From Alphaproteobacteria bacterium (GTDB lineage: Bacteria > Pseudomonadota > Alphaproteobacteria > Reyranellales > Reyranellaceae), in assembly GCA_019635875.1 (NCBI GenBank), contig JAHBYP010000010.1:103779-167778 (forward strand): DNA of 64,000 bases, written 5' to 3'. Below, one piece after another: positions 41,788 through 50,272 of the stretch (its first letter is position 1; each line of letters begins with the position of its first letter). A model generated the notes under the pieces. The model was not told the origin of the DNA. It saw nothing but the letters and a program-made list of their open reading frames with translations, and ran no database searches. Made by a program: the position numbers and the translations under genes.

Positions 41788-42335
41788 GGTACACGGTCGA
41801 CGGGCTGTTTCAGCTGCTCGAGAAGCGGGGCGGCTCGGCCTATGGCGGCGAGCGCATCTCGCAGCTTGCTCACGCGCTGCAATCGGCGCAGCTCGCCGTC
41901 GAGGCGGGCGATCCGGCCTCGCTGGTGATCGCCGCGCTGATGCACGACATCGGCCACCTCGTCGGCAAGGGCGACGAGGGCCTGGCCGAGAAGGGCATCG
42001 ACGCGCGCCACGAGGCGTCGGGCGCGCTGGTGCTCGAGCAGGTTTTCGGCAAGGCGGTGGCCGAGCCGGTGCGCCTGCATGTCGATGCCAAGCGCTATCT
42101 GTGCTTCGCCGAGGCCGGCTACTGGGACTCGCTGTCGCAGGGCTCAAAGGTTTCGCTTCAGGTGCAGGGCGGGCCCTTCGACGCGGCGCAAGCCAAGGCA
42201 TTCATGGCAAGCCCCCATGCCGCCGACGCGGTGAAGCTGCGCCGCTACGACGACCTCGCCAAGGTGAAGGACAAGCCGACGCCCGGGCTCGCCGAGTTCC
42301 GTGGCTGGGCCTCGCGCCTGACCGCGGATGCCTGA
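41784..42335 (+). CDS. Phosphonate-operon HD-domain protein (PhnZ-like family)
   Basis: The 183-residue protein has an HD domain: LAHALQSAQLA, ALMHDIGHL (the HD motif) and a third histidine RLHVDAKRYL. It matches the HD proteins found in phosphonate operons (TIGR03276-type), distant relatives of the diiron oxygenase PhnZ. PhnZ itself cleaves 2-amino-1-hydroxyethylphosphonate; whether this one is an oxygenase or a phosphohydrolase is not clear. It overlaps phnM and phnN in sequence. Confidence 0.85.
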   Translation: MRYTVDGLFQLLEKRGGSAYGGERISQLAHALQSAQLAVEAGDPASLVIAALMHDIGHLVGKGDEGLAEKGIDARHEASGALVLEQVFGKAVAEPVRLHVDAKRYLCFAEAGYWDSLSQGSKVSLQVQGGPFDAAQAKAFMASPHAADAVKLRRYDDLAKVKDKPTPGLAEFRGWASRLTADA

Positions 42336-42903
42336 CGGCAGGCGGCTCGTGCTCGTGGTCGGCGCGAGCGGGGTCGGCAAGGACAGCGTGCTCGACGGCG
42401 CGCGGGCGGCGTTCGCGGCCGACCCGCTCGTGGTCTTCGTGCGGCGCGTGATCACCCGGCCGGACGGCTCGGGCGGCGAGGACCACATCGCCGCCACGAC
42501 CCCGCAGTTCGCCGCGCTGAGCGAGGCAGGGGCCTTCACCATGCACTGGCCGGCCAACGGGCTGCGCTACGGCCTGCCGCGGCGCATGGACGACGACCTG
42601 GCCCGCGGACGCGTCGTCGTCGCCAATGTCTCGCGCCAGGTGCTCGACGAGGCGCGGCGGCGCTACATCGGCCTGACTGTGTGCGAGATCACGGCCTCGA
42701 CGGATACCTTGCGCGCGCGCCTGGCGGCACGTGGGCGCGAGACGCCGGCCGAGATCGAGGCGCGGCTGGCGCGCGTCGGCGCACCAACTCAAGGGATCGA
42801 TGTCGTGACGATCGCCAATGACGGCGACCTCGCCGATGCGATCACCGCCTTCGCCCGGCTGATCGGTCAGTTGCTGCCGGTGAGCGCGAAGCCCCTGACC
42901 TGA
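42328..42903 (+). CDS. phnN: Ribose 1,5-bisphosphate phosphokinase
   Basis: The 191-residue guanylate-kinase-like enzyme has Walker A GASGVGKDS and VRRVITRPDGSGGEDHIA. It converts ribose 1,5-bisphosphate to PRPP at the end of phosphonate breakdown. It overlaps the HD gene by 8 bases, and its 3' end overlaps the convergent DUF1045 gene by 37 bases. Confidence 0.93.
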   Translation: MPDGRRLVLVVGASGVGKDSVLDGARAAFAADPLVVFVRRVITRPDGSGGEDHIAATTPQFAALSEAGAFTMHWPANGLRYGLPRRMDDDLARGRVVVANVSRQVLDEARRRYIGLTVCEITASTDTLRARLAARGRETPAEIEARLARVGAPTQGIDVVTIANDGDLADAITAFARLIGQLLPVSAKPLT

Positions 42904-43571
42904 CGGAACGGCGCGCCCGGCTCCGGCTCGACGAACAGCCACAGCGTGTCGAGGACGAAGGGCTGCACCAGCGACGGCGCGAAGTACCGTCCCAGCCAGT
43001 CGATCAGCGTCGCGCGCTCAGCCGCCGGCAGGCGGCAGGTCAGCGTGAAGTGCAGCCGGAAATCGTCCATCACGTAGGGATAGCCCCAGCGCGCCAGGTT
43101 GGCCTCCTGCGCAGGCGTCAGCCCGTGTGACCGGCGGCGCGACAGCTCGGCCGGGTCGGGCGGCCGGCGAAAGCCGTCGAAGGCCCCGACGATGTCGGCG
43201 GCCAGCGCCGTCAGGGCGGGCGGGGTAGCTACCGGCCGCAGCGCGATGAATCCGGAGAGGTCCTGTACCGACAGCTTTCCCAGATCGACCGGCGCCGTGC
43301 GCGCGCCGTAGGCCTCCAGCGCCGCGACCAGTTCGGCCTCGTGCCGGCCCTCGGGCAGCCGGAAAGGCGGCTTGAGCGTGCCATGGAAGCCGTAGCGGTC
43401 GGCCTCGCGGGTGATCGCCACCACCGCCTCGAACGGCATCGCCAGGGGCAGGGGTTGCGGGCGTGGCAGCCCGGTCAGCGCATCGCGTCCCAGCCAGGCG
43501 GCGGCCTGGTCGGCGAGGGCGGAGTGGGGGGCGGGGGCGGCGTAGAGAGCGTAGCGGTAGGTCACGATCAT
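42867..43571 (-). CDS. DUF1045 phosphonate-operon protein, 2H phosphoesterase-like
   Basis: The 234-residue protein belongs to the DUF1045 family seen in phn operons (TIGR03223-type). It carries two H-x-T motifs, HGTL at His63 and HFTL at His174, spaced as in 2H phosphoesterases, which open cyclic phosphates or other phosphodiesters. A plausible substrate is 5-phosphoribosyl 1,2-cyclic phosphate, the product of PhnJ that PhnP normally opens; no phnP is in the window. The start ATG at 43571 has AGG close by; a GTG at 43565 is an alternative. It is transcribed toward phnN. Confidence 0.85.
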   Translation of the reverse strand: MIVTYRYALYAAPAPHSALADQAAAWLGRDALTGLPRPQPLPLAMPFEAVVAITREADRYGFHGTLKPPFRLPEGRHEAELVAALEAYGARTAPVDLGKLSVQDLSGFIALRPVATPPALTALAADIVGAFDGFRRPPDPAELSRRRSHGLTPAQEANLARWGYPYVMDDFRLHFTLTCRLPAAERATLIDWLGRYFAPSLVQPFVLDTLWLFVEPEPGAPFRQVRGFALTGSN

Positions 43572-43743
43572 CCTGACAGGCGATTTCCCCACTGTAACAA
43601 GGTGTTGCAGCGGATCGCAGCGGCTTCTGCCGGGCCCGCCCATGGGCTGGGAGACACGCATTGTGACGCGATGCGACACTGACAATGTCGCCGCGACCTG
43701 TTAACAGATCGTTTCAACCTCTCTAACCGGACAACCGGACGCC

Positions 43744-44319
43744 ATGCTTCAGGCAGGCCTTGTCATATCCGGACTGATCGTCGGCTTCGTGCTGGGCACG
43801 TTCGGCGAGTACTGGATCCATCGCGGCATGCACAAGCGCTGGGTCGGGCGGTTCCTGATGAAGCGCCACGGCGACCACCATGTGGAAGGCCTGGGACAGG
43901 GCGTGCTGCAGGAGTTCCGCGACTATTCGGCCGGCGCGCTGATCGCGGCGGCGCTGTTCGTGGCGCCCGACTACTACTTCGTCACCGGCGGCTGGTTCGC
44001 CGGAGCCGCCGTGGCAGGCGCGGCGATCCATGCGATCTTCGCCGCCTGGTGCCATCAGGCCCAGCACGAGGATCCGCGACTGCTGCCCTGGCAGTCGAAT
44101 ACTCCGGTCCACTTCGTTCACCACAAGCGCAACCAGCCCGGGCACAATTACGGCATCAGCGTCGACTGGTGGGACCGCGTCTTCGGGACATACAAGCCCG
44201 AGCCCGGCTGGCGGGCGCTGATGGACCCCGATGCGCCGCGCCGGCCGTGGTGGCGGCTGGACTGGACGGACCATCGCCCATCGGTCCGCCCCCCGTCGGC
44301 CCGCGGCGGCCGCGCCTGA
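43744..44319 (+). CDS. Fatty-acid-hydroxylase/sterol-desaturase-family membrane protein
   Basis: The 191-residue protein has three hydrophobic segments and the eight-His diiron pattern: GEYWIHRGMH, RHGDHH, CHQAQHED and HFVHHKRNQPGHNYG. The family hydroxylates or desaturates lipids, including fatty acids, sterols, carotenoids and ceramides. Its position 44 bases before a GT21-type enzyme suggests a hydroxylated lipid acceptor. It starts just after a direct repeat AACCGGAC. Confidence 0.87.
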   Translation: MLQAGLVISGLIVGFVLGTFGEYWIHRGMHKRWVGRFLMKRHGDHHVEGLGQGVLQEFRDYSAGALIAAALFVAPDYYFVTGGWFAGAAVAGAAIHAIFAAWCHQAQHEDPRLLPWQSNTPVHFVHHKRNQPGHNYGISVDWWDRVFGTYKPEPGWRALMDPDAPRRPWWRLDWTDHRPSVRPPSARGGRA

Positions 44320-44362
44320 GGCGTCGCCACCACCCCATCCCGATCCTCCCGCGTTCTCCCTC

Positions 44363-45553
44363 ATGACCGCCACCGGCCTCAGCGTGACGATCGCCGCCAT
44401 CTTGTGGTGCGTGGCGACCGGCTGGCATGTCGCGACCCATCTGCTGGCTCTGGTGCGCCACCGCAGGCCGGCCGGGGAGCTGCCGCCCGCCTCATCCTTC
44501 ACCATCGTCGCGCCGATGGTCGGCGATGGCGACGCGTCCGCGGCCTATGTCGCCGCGCTGGTGGACTTGGCCAAGGCCGGCGCCGAAGTACTTATCTGCG
44601 TTGAGGAATACGATGATCCCGCCGCCGAGCGGGTGACCCTGCACTGGACCTACCTGACCGGCGAGCCGCCGCCGCTGCTGGTCGGCCGGGCCACGGTCTC
44701 GTTCAATCCCAAGGTCAACAACATTGCCAAGGGGCTGGAAACGGCGAGCCGACCGCTGATCATCGTCATGGACAGCGGCAGCCTGCTGCGGGTCGACGAG
44801 CTGCGCGCCATGGGCGCCATGATCAACGAGCGTACCGGCCTGGTGCAGGGCCTCAAGCCGCCGCGCGGCGCGCGCAACTGGGCCGCCGAGGCCGAGTGCA
44901 CGATGCTCAACGGCTACACCGCGCGCATGATCTTCGCGCTCGACAAGCTCGGCATCCAGGCCGCCTGCGGCGGCATCCTTCTGTTTTCCCGCGCCGCGTT
45001 CGAGAGGATCGGCGGAGTCGATGCCCTCTCGCGCGAGATCGCCGAGGATTTCTCGCTGCTCGCCGCGGTCAGGGACGCCGGGCTGCGCACCACGGTCGCC
45101 GATGTGGTGCCGGCGTACCCCAGGCCGTACCGGCGCTGGAGCGACATCTGGGGCCGCCAGGTGCGCTGGGCGCGCCTGCGCTGGCTGATGGTGCCGGTGA
45201 CGGTGATCCTCGAGCCGCTGCTGAGCGGCACGGTCTCGATGGTCGCCGCCCTGATTGCCGGACCGGCCTTCCTGCCGGCCTGGCTCGACTGGCTCTCGGT
45301 CGGCGGCATCGCCGCCATCGTGGTGCTTCACTGGGGAATTTGGATCGGCGCCGAGCTGTTGTTCCTGTCGGGCCGCGGCCTGCACCGGTCGTGGCGGCAG
45401 ATACCTTGCATCATGCTGCGCGAGACGCTGATGCTGCCGATCGCCATCCACGCGCTCAGCGGCCGCGACATCAAGTGGCGCGACGTCGACGTCGTGGGCG
45501 GCTGGCGCGAGCAGCGGGCGCGGGCAGCCAGCAGCGGCGGGGCGGCGGCATGA
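44363..45553 (+). CDS. GT21/GT2-type membrane glycosyltransferase (ceramide-glucosyltransferase-like)
   Basis: The 396-residue protein has an N-terminal membrane helix, a GT-A catalytic domain and two or more C-terminal helices. Catalytic residues are in order: the first Asp region, MDSGS, EDFSLL, and RQVRWARLRW, matching the (Q/R)xxRW motif of ceramide glucosyltransferases and HpnI. It should glycosylate a lipid at the cytoplasmic face of the inner membrane. It overlaps the STAS gene by ATGA. Confidence 0.87.
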   Translation: MTATGLSVTIAAILWCVATGWHVATHLLALVRHRRPAGELPPASSFTIVAPMVGDGDASAAYVAALVDLAKAGAEVLICVEEYDDPAAERVTLHWTYLTGEPPPLLVGRATVSFNPKVNNIAKGLETASRPLIIVMDSGSLLRVDELRAMGAMINERTGLVQGLKPPRGARNWAAEAECTMLNGYTARMIFALDKLGIQAACGGILLFSRAAFERIGGVDALSREIAEDFSLLAAVRDAGLRTTVADVVPAYPRPYRRWSDIWGRQVRWARLRWLMVPVTVILEPLLSGTVSMVAALIAGPAFLPAWLDWLSVGGIAAIVVLHWGIWIGAELLFLSGRGLHRSWRQIPCIMLRETLMLPIAIHALSGRDIKWRDVDVVGGWREQRARAASSGGAAA

Positions 45554-45915
45554 GCCCGCCGCCGGTCAGGGTCGAGGTGACCCGGCTGGGCGATGGCGGC
45601 GCCAGCCTGGCGGCCGTCGCCGGCCGATTGGACTCGGCCACGGTCTCGACCATCGAGCATGCGCTGCTGGCGCCCATCCAGCGCGGCCAGGGCGTCGTAT
45701 ACGATCTCGCCGATCTGAGCTACATCAGCGCCGCCGGCGTGCGGCTGATCGTGGCCGCAGTGCGCCGGGCGGAGGCCGCGCAGGCGCGCGTCGCCTTCGC
45801 GTGCGTACCGGCGGAAATCGCAGAGACGCTGACGGTCAGCGGCTTCGCCATGTTCCTGCACATCTTCGACTCGCGCGACGAGGCGGTGGCGCATGTGCGC
45901 GGTGGTGGCTCCTGA
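45550..45915 (+). CDS. STAS-domain protein (anti-sigma antagonist-like)
   Basis: The 121-residue protein is one STAS domain with VAGRLDSATVSTIEHALL and VVYDLADLSYISAAGVRLI. The phospho-acceptor position normally Ser in SpoIIAA-like loops appears as Ala here (ISAAG), so classical phosphorylation control may be absent. No kinase or phosphatase partner lies nearby. It could act as a scaffold or be controlled through binding. Confidence 0.88.
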   Translation: MSPPPVRVEVTRLGDGGASLAAVAGRLDSATVSTIEHALLAPIQRGQGVVYDLADLSYISAAGVRLIVAAVRRAEAAQARVAFACVPAEIAETLTVSGFAMFLHIFDSRDEAVAHVRGGGS

Positions 45916-46013
45916 TGGGTGCGAAGCGGCCGGCCGGCGCCGCGAGGGCGATTTTTCGGTTGCCATGCGGCGGCGGTCGGTCTGAATACGCAGGGGATCA
46001 AGGGAGATACCGG

Positions 46014-47126
46014 GTGCCGTCGACACGAGCAGGAAGCCGGACCAGCCGCATCGTTGCCCTGGCGCTGGCCGCTTTGCTGGCGGCGTGCGGCGACGACACG
46101 ATTCCGGCCTCCGGACCCGACATGAACGCGGTGGTCCCGGGCAATCCGCTCAACCTGCCGTTCGACATCTACGATCTGACGCCGCAGACCATCGACGCCA
46201 TCGTCAGGGCGCCGACCGCGCCGGCGGTGAGCGCGGCCCGGCCGCAGCGCGGCGCCGTGCCGGCCATCATCGTCGCCCCGGGCGACGTGCTGCGTGTGCG
46301 CATCTTCGAGCCGTACGACGGCAGCATCTACGCGCCGCTGCAGAAGGGCGGCTCGGAGGTCGGCCTGCTGCGCGTGGCCGAGAACGGCACGATCAGCGTT
46401 CCCTATGCCGGCAATGTGCCCGTCGCCGGCGTCGGCCTGCAGACCGTCGAGCAGCGCATCGTCGCCAAGCTGACCGGCCGCGCCTACCAGCCGCAGGTCG
46501 TGGTCGAGCTGGCCGTCGACCGCTCCAACACCTACGCCGTCTCCGGCGACGTCAAGCAGCCCGGCCGGTACTCGCTGCTCGAGGGAGCCAAGACGCTGGT
46601 CGACGCCATCAACCGTGCCGGCGGCACGACGCGCGCGCCCAACCAGCACGAGGTGGTGCTCAAGCGCCGCGGCGTCGAGTATCGCATCCCGATGAGCGAC
46701 CTGCTGGCCGGCGGCGACATCATGCTTCAGCGTGACGACACGCTGGTGGTCAGCACCAACATCAAGGCCTTCACCGCGCTGGGCGCGGTGCTCAAGAGCG
46801 GCAACATCGAGATCAACCGCACCAAGGTCTCGCTGCTCGAGGCGCTGGGCGAGGTCGGCGGGTTGAGCGACGAGCGCGCCAACAAGACCGGCGTGTTCGT
46901 GTTCCGACCGCAGGATTCCTCGGCCTTCGTCAGGCCCCTCGACCGGCCGGTGGTCTATCGCCTCGACTTCGCCAAGCCGGCGTCGGTCTTCGTCGCGCAG
47001 CAATTTCCCATGCATCCGCGCGACGTGGTCTACGTCTCGAATTCGCCGCTTTACGAGGCCAACAAGGTGCTGTCTGTCTTCGGCACCTTGTTCAACTTCG
47101 GCCTGCGGCCCGCGACCATCCCGTAA
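46014..47126 (+). CDS. Wza-like polysaccharide export outer-membrane lipoprotein
   Basis: The 370-residue protein has a lipobox (LLAAC), a poly-export domain (IIVAPGDVLRVRIFEP, AENGTISVPYAGNV), and two SLBB domains (YAVSGDVKQPGRYSLL; SGNIEINRTKVSLLEAL). It ends with a C-terminal segment of about 25 residues that may form the membrane helix of Wza. The GTG at 46014 follows GGGAGA. It is followed 29 bases later by a DevB-like adaptor and transporter genes, so it probably provides the outer-membrane exit for that exporter. Confidence 0.88.
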   Translation: MPSTRAGSRTSRIVALALAALLAACGDDTIPASGPDMNAVVPGNPLNLPFDIYDLTPQTIDAIVRAPTAPAVSAARPQRGAVPAIIVAPGDVLRVRIFEPYDGSIYAPLQKGGSEVGLLRVAENGTISVPYAGNVPVAGVGLQTVEQRIVAKLTGRAYQPQVVVELAVDRSNTYAVSGDVKQPGRYSLLEGAKTLVDAINRAGGTTRAPNQHEVVLKRRGVEYRIPMSDLLAGGDIMLQRDDTLVVSTNIKAFTALGAVLKSGNIEINRTKVSLLEALGEVGGLSDERANKTGVFVFRPQDSSAFVRPLDRPVVYRLDFAKPASVFVAQQFPMHPRDVVYVSNSPLYEANKVLSVFGTLFNFGLRPATIP

Positions 47127-47155
47127 CAGGCCGGCGGCTCGCCGCCGGATCGGCC

Positions 47156-48142
47156 ATGACGAATCGTCCAACCTCCTTCGCCGCCGCCTGGCTCGCGCCC
47201 GCCATTGCCGCGCTCGTCGTCGTCGCGGGCGCCTCGTCCCCGGCGCTCACCCAGAGCCGGGCCGACGCCGGCGATCGCCCGCCGCTGATCGTGCGCGGCT
47301 ATACCGACGTGCCGAACGCCACCGTGCGCCTGGGCACCGCCTCGGGCGATGTCCTCATGGAGCTGCGCGTGCAGGATGGCCAGGCGGTGAAGGCCGGCGA
47401 CGTGGTGGCGGTGCTGCGCGGCTACGAGAGCGTCGGCCGCTCGCTTAAGATCTCGGAGGCGCGCCGCGAGCTTGCGCGGCAGAAATACGAGTCGCTGCGC
47501 AGCGGCCCGCGCACCAAGGAGCTCGCCGGCCAGGAACAGGCGATCCGGCTCGCCGAGCTCAGCGCCAGGCGCCTGCAGATCGAGATCCAGCGCAGCGCGC
47601 TCCTGCCCGAGATCAAGCAGATCGACATCGAGACCGCCCAGGCCAAGGTCGAGCAGGAGCAGCGCAAGCTGTCGACCATGCGCGCGGCGCTGGAGACCGA
47701 CCTGCAGACCGCGGCCGCCGAGCTGGCGATCGCCGACGCCGAGGTCGAGCAGCTGCGCAGCCAGCGCGAGAATTCGCTGATCCGCTCGCCGATCAGCGGC
47801 ATCGTGCTGCAGATCTACGCCCGGCAGGGCGAGGTCGTCGGCGGCCAGGGCGTCGCCAAGGTCGTCGACCTCGCGCAGCTGCGCGTTCTGGCCGACGTCG
47901 ACGAGGTGCAGCTCGACCGTGTCCATGTCGGCGGCCGGGCCGACATCAAGCTGCGCGGCCGCGACGAGCCCTACAAGGGCCGGGTCTCGCGCGTCGTGCC
48001 CTCGGTCAATCGCCTGCGCCGGCCCGACCCGGAGGGCGCCACGCCGATGGACGCGCGCGTCGTGCAGGTCGAGGTCGAGTTCGTCGAGACCGACCGCATT
48101 CCGCAGGTCATCGGCCGCGAAGTGCGCGTCACGCTGTACTGA
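47156..48142 (+). CDS. DevB-like periplasmic adaptor (HlyD/membrane-fusion family)
   Basis: The 328-residue protein has a signal or anchor helix, a lipoyl-like half (VLMELRVQDGQAVKAGDVVAVL), a coiled-coil hairpin at about 95-200, and the second half (LIRSPISGIVLQIYARQGE). It then has the beta-barrel region (LRVLADVDEVQLDRVHVGG). These are the features of DevB adaptors that link an ABC exporter to an outer-membrane partner. It overlaps the permease by TGATG. Confidence 0.87.
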   Translation: MTNRPTSFAAAWLAPAIAALVVVAGASSPALTQSRADAGDRPPLIVRGYTDVPNATVRLGTASGDVLMELRVQDGQAVKAGDVVAVLRGYESVGRSLKISEARRELARQKYESLRSGPRTKELAGQEQAIRLAELSARRLQIEIQRSALLPEIKQIDIETAQAKVEQEQRKLSTMRAALETDLQTAAAELAIADAEVEQLRSQRENSLIRSPISGIVLQIYARQGEVVGGQGVAKVVDLAQLRVLADVDEVQLDRVHVGGRADIKLRGRDEPYKGRVSRVVPSVNRLRRPDPEGATPMDARVVQVEVEFVETDRIPQVIGREVRVTLY

Positions 48143-49434
48143 TGGTCGCGATCCCCTTCTTCCGGCCGCCGTCCGGCCTCGCTGGCCGGCTGTGGTCGTT
48201 TGGGGCGGACCTGCCCGCGCGATCGCGCCAGGCCTGGTCGGAGTTCCGCCGCGCCGTGCTGATCTCGGCCAAGCTGCCGCTGGGGGTGCAGCAGTTGCGC
48301 CGCCAGCGCACCAGCGCCTTGCTGGCGCTCGCCGGCGTCACCGCCAGCATCATCGTGATCTTCGCCCAACTCGGCATCGAGAACGCCATCTACGAGTCCT
48401 CGGTGCGCGTGCATCGCGCCGTGAAGGGCGACCTGGTGGTCGCCTCGGCGGGCTTCCAGTCGCTGCAGCTCTTCACCTATGTGCCGGTCGACGTGGTCGA
48501 TGCGGTGGCGGCGCATCCCAGGGTGCGCGCCACCAAGATGCTGCATTTCGGCAACATGTCGATCCTGCACGAGGGCATGCGTTCGCCGCGCCAGATTCTC
48601 TACTACGGCATCGATGTCGAGCAGCCGGCGGTCGAAGTGCCCGGCCTGACCGAGAGCCTGCACAAGCTGCGCATTCCGCGCCGTCTGCTGTTCGACCGCA
48701 TGTCGCGGCCGGTCTATGGCGATCTGGTCGAGCGCATCGCGCGCAGCGACGAGACGGTGGTGCTGGGCCCGCGCGACGCGCAGCAGCTCTACCGCCAGAT
48801 GTTCGCCGTCGGCACCTATGCCCTCGGTCCGAACATCCTCAACGACGGCTCGCTGATCACCTCGGACTTCACGCTGTCGGAGATATTCGGCTACCAGCTC
48901 GACCGGCCGGCCTTCATCGCCGTCGACCTCGTGCCGGGCACCGATGTCGGCGACGTCGTCAGCGACCTGCGGCGAAGCCTGGGCCGGCGCGCCGATGTCT
49001 TCCTCAAGCACGAGTTCATCGAGCGCGAGCGCGCCTTCTGGTCGCGCGACACGCCGATCGGCTACGTCACCAACCTCGGCTTCTTCCTCGGCGTCGCCAT
49101 CGGCATGGTGTTCATCTACTACGCCAAGTACCAGATCATCCGCTCCTACCTGCCGGAATACGCCATCCTGAAGTGCTTCGGCTACGACCGCTGGTTCTTT
49201 CTCTCCGTCGTCATCCAGATCGGCGTCTGCGTCATCCTGCCGTCGCTGATCCTGGGCTCGGCGATCTCCTGGGGCATCTACGCCGCGGCCGAGAGCGCCA
49301 CGCGGCTGGGCCTGTCGCTGGGCATCCGCGAGCTGTCGCTGGCGCTGGTCGCCGCCGTCATCATGACCCTGGCCTCCAGCGTCTTCGCGCTGCGCCGGCT
49401 GAACAAGGTCGACCCCGTCATGCTGTTCGACTGA
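48142..49434 (+). CDS. DevC-like ABC permease (MacB/FtsX superfamily)
   Basis: The 430-residue permease has an N-terminal helix, a large periplasmic domain at about 80-290 and three C-terminal helices, the four-helix FtsX/MacB layout. FWSRDTPIGYVTNLGFFLGV and SYLPEYAILKCFGY match DevC proteins from heterocyst glycolipid exporters. It probably drives lipid or glycan export with the DevA ATPase and DevB adaptor encoded on either side. Confidence 0.87.
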   Translation: MVAIPFFRPPSGLAGRLWSFGADLPARSRQAWSEFRRAVLISAKLPLGVQQLRRQRTSALLALAGVTASIIVIFAQLGIENAIYESSVRVHRAVKGDLVVASAGFQSLQLFTYVPVDVVDAVAAHPRVRATKMLHFGNMSILHEGMRSPRQILYYGIDVEQPAVEVPGLTESLHKLRIPRRLLFDRMSRPVYGDLVERIARSDETVVLGPRDAQQLYRQMFAVGTYALGPNILNDGSLITSDFTLSEIFGYQLDRPAFIAVDLVPGTDVGDVVSDLRRSLGRRADVFLKHEFIERERAFWSRDTPIGYVTNLGFFLGVAIGMVFIYYAKYQIIRSYLPEYAILKCFGYDRWFFLSVVIQIGVCVILPSLILGSAISWGIYAAAESATRLGLSLGIRELSLALVAAVIMTLASSVFALRRLNKVDPVMLFD

Positions 49435-49439
49435 CCGTC

Positions 49440-50150
49440 ATGGCGAATACCCCCACATCGGACGAAGAGCGCGCCGTCGTGGTCGAGGCGCGCGGCCTGA
49501 ACCATTCATACGGCACCGGCCCGCGCAAGGTGGATGTGCTGTTCGACATCGACATGGAGGTTCGCGAGGGCGAGATCGTCATCGTCACCGGCCCGTCGGG
49601 CTCGGGCAAGACGACGCTGCTGACCATCCTCGGCACCATGCGCCGGCCGACCGAAGGGCAGGTGCGCGTGCTGGGCTACGACATGGTGAACGCCACGCCG
49701 GCCGATATCGAGGCGATCCGCGGCCGGCTGCGCTTCCTGTTCCAGCGCCGCAACCTGCTGGCCTCGCTCAACGTGCTGCAGAACGTCGTCGCCGGCGTCG
49801 CCATGACGCCGCTGACCCATGCCGGATGGGACGAGACGCGCGCGCGCCATCTGCTGTCGCTGCTCGGCCTGGGCGACAAGGCCGACGCATGGCCGGACGA
49901 GCTGTCGGGCGGCCAGCAGCAGCGCGTCGCGGTGGCACGCATGCTGATCGGCCTGCCGGACCTGATCATCGCCGACGAACCGACCTCGGCGCTCGATCGC
50001 CTTGCCGGGCGCATCGTCGTCGACCAGCTGCGCGAGCTGGCGCTGAAGGTGCGCTGCGCCGTGCTGCTGTCGACCCACGACGAACGCATCTTCGACGTCG
50101 CCACCCGCCGCCTGCACATCGAGGACGGCCGGATCTACCAGGTCGGCTAG
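49440..50150 (+). CDS. DevA-like ABC ATPase
   Basis: The 236-residue ATPase has Walker A GPSGSGKTT, signature LSGGQQQRVAVAR, Walker B LIIADEPTSALD and H-loop STHDER, with the LolD/MacB-type layout. It starts 6 bases after the permease and completes the DevBCA-type exporter. Confidence 0.92.
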   Translation: MANTPTSDEERAVVVEARGLNHSYGTGPRKVDVLFDIDMEVREGEIVIVTGPSGSGKTTLLTILGTMRRPTEGQVRVLGYDMVNATPADIEAIRGRLRFLFQRRNLLASLNVLQNVVAGVAMTPLTHAGWDETRARHLLSLLGLGDKADAWPDELSGGQQQRVAVARMLIGLPDLIIADEPTSALDRLAGRIVVDQLRELALKVRCAVLLSTHDERIFDVATRRLHIEDGRIYQVG

Positions 50151-50177
50151 GGCGACGCGCCCAAGATCAGATTCGCC

Positions 50178-50246
50178 CTGTCATCCCGAGCGCAGCGAGG
50201 GATCCAGGGAAGCTGCCTGGATCCCTCGCTGCGCTCGGGATGACAG
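50178..50246. repeat. Palindromic repeat, family A (copy 3)
   Basis: About 69 bases with arms beginning CTGTCATCCCGAGCGCAGCG. It sits between the convergent DevA and glycosyltransferase genes and may form a terminator-like hairpin for both. Confidence 0.87.
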
Positions 50247-50272
50247 TTGCGCTTGACTGCCCGCTCGTCGCT

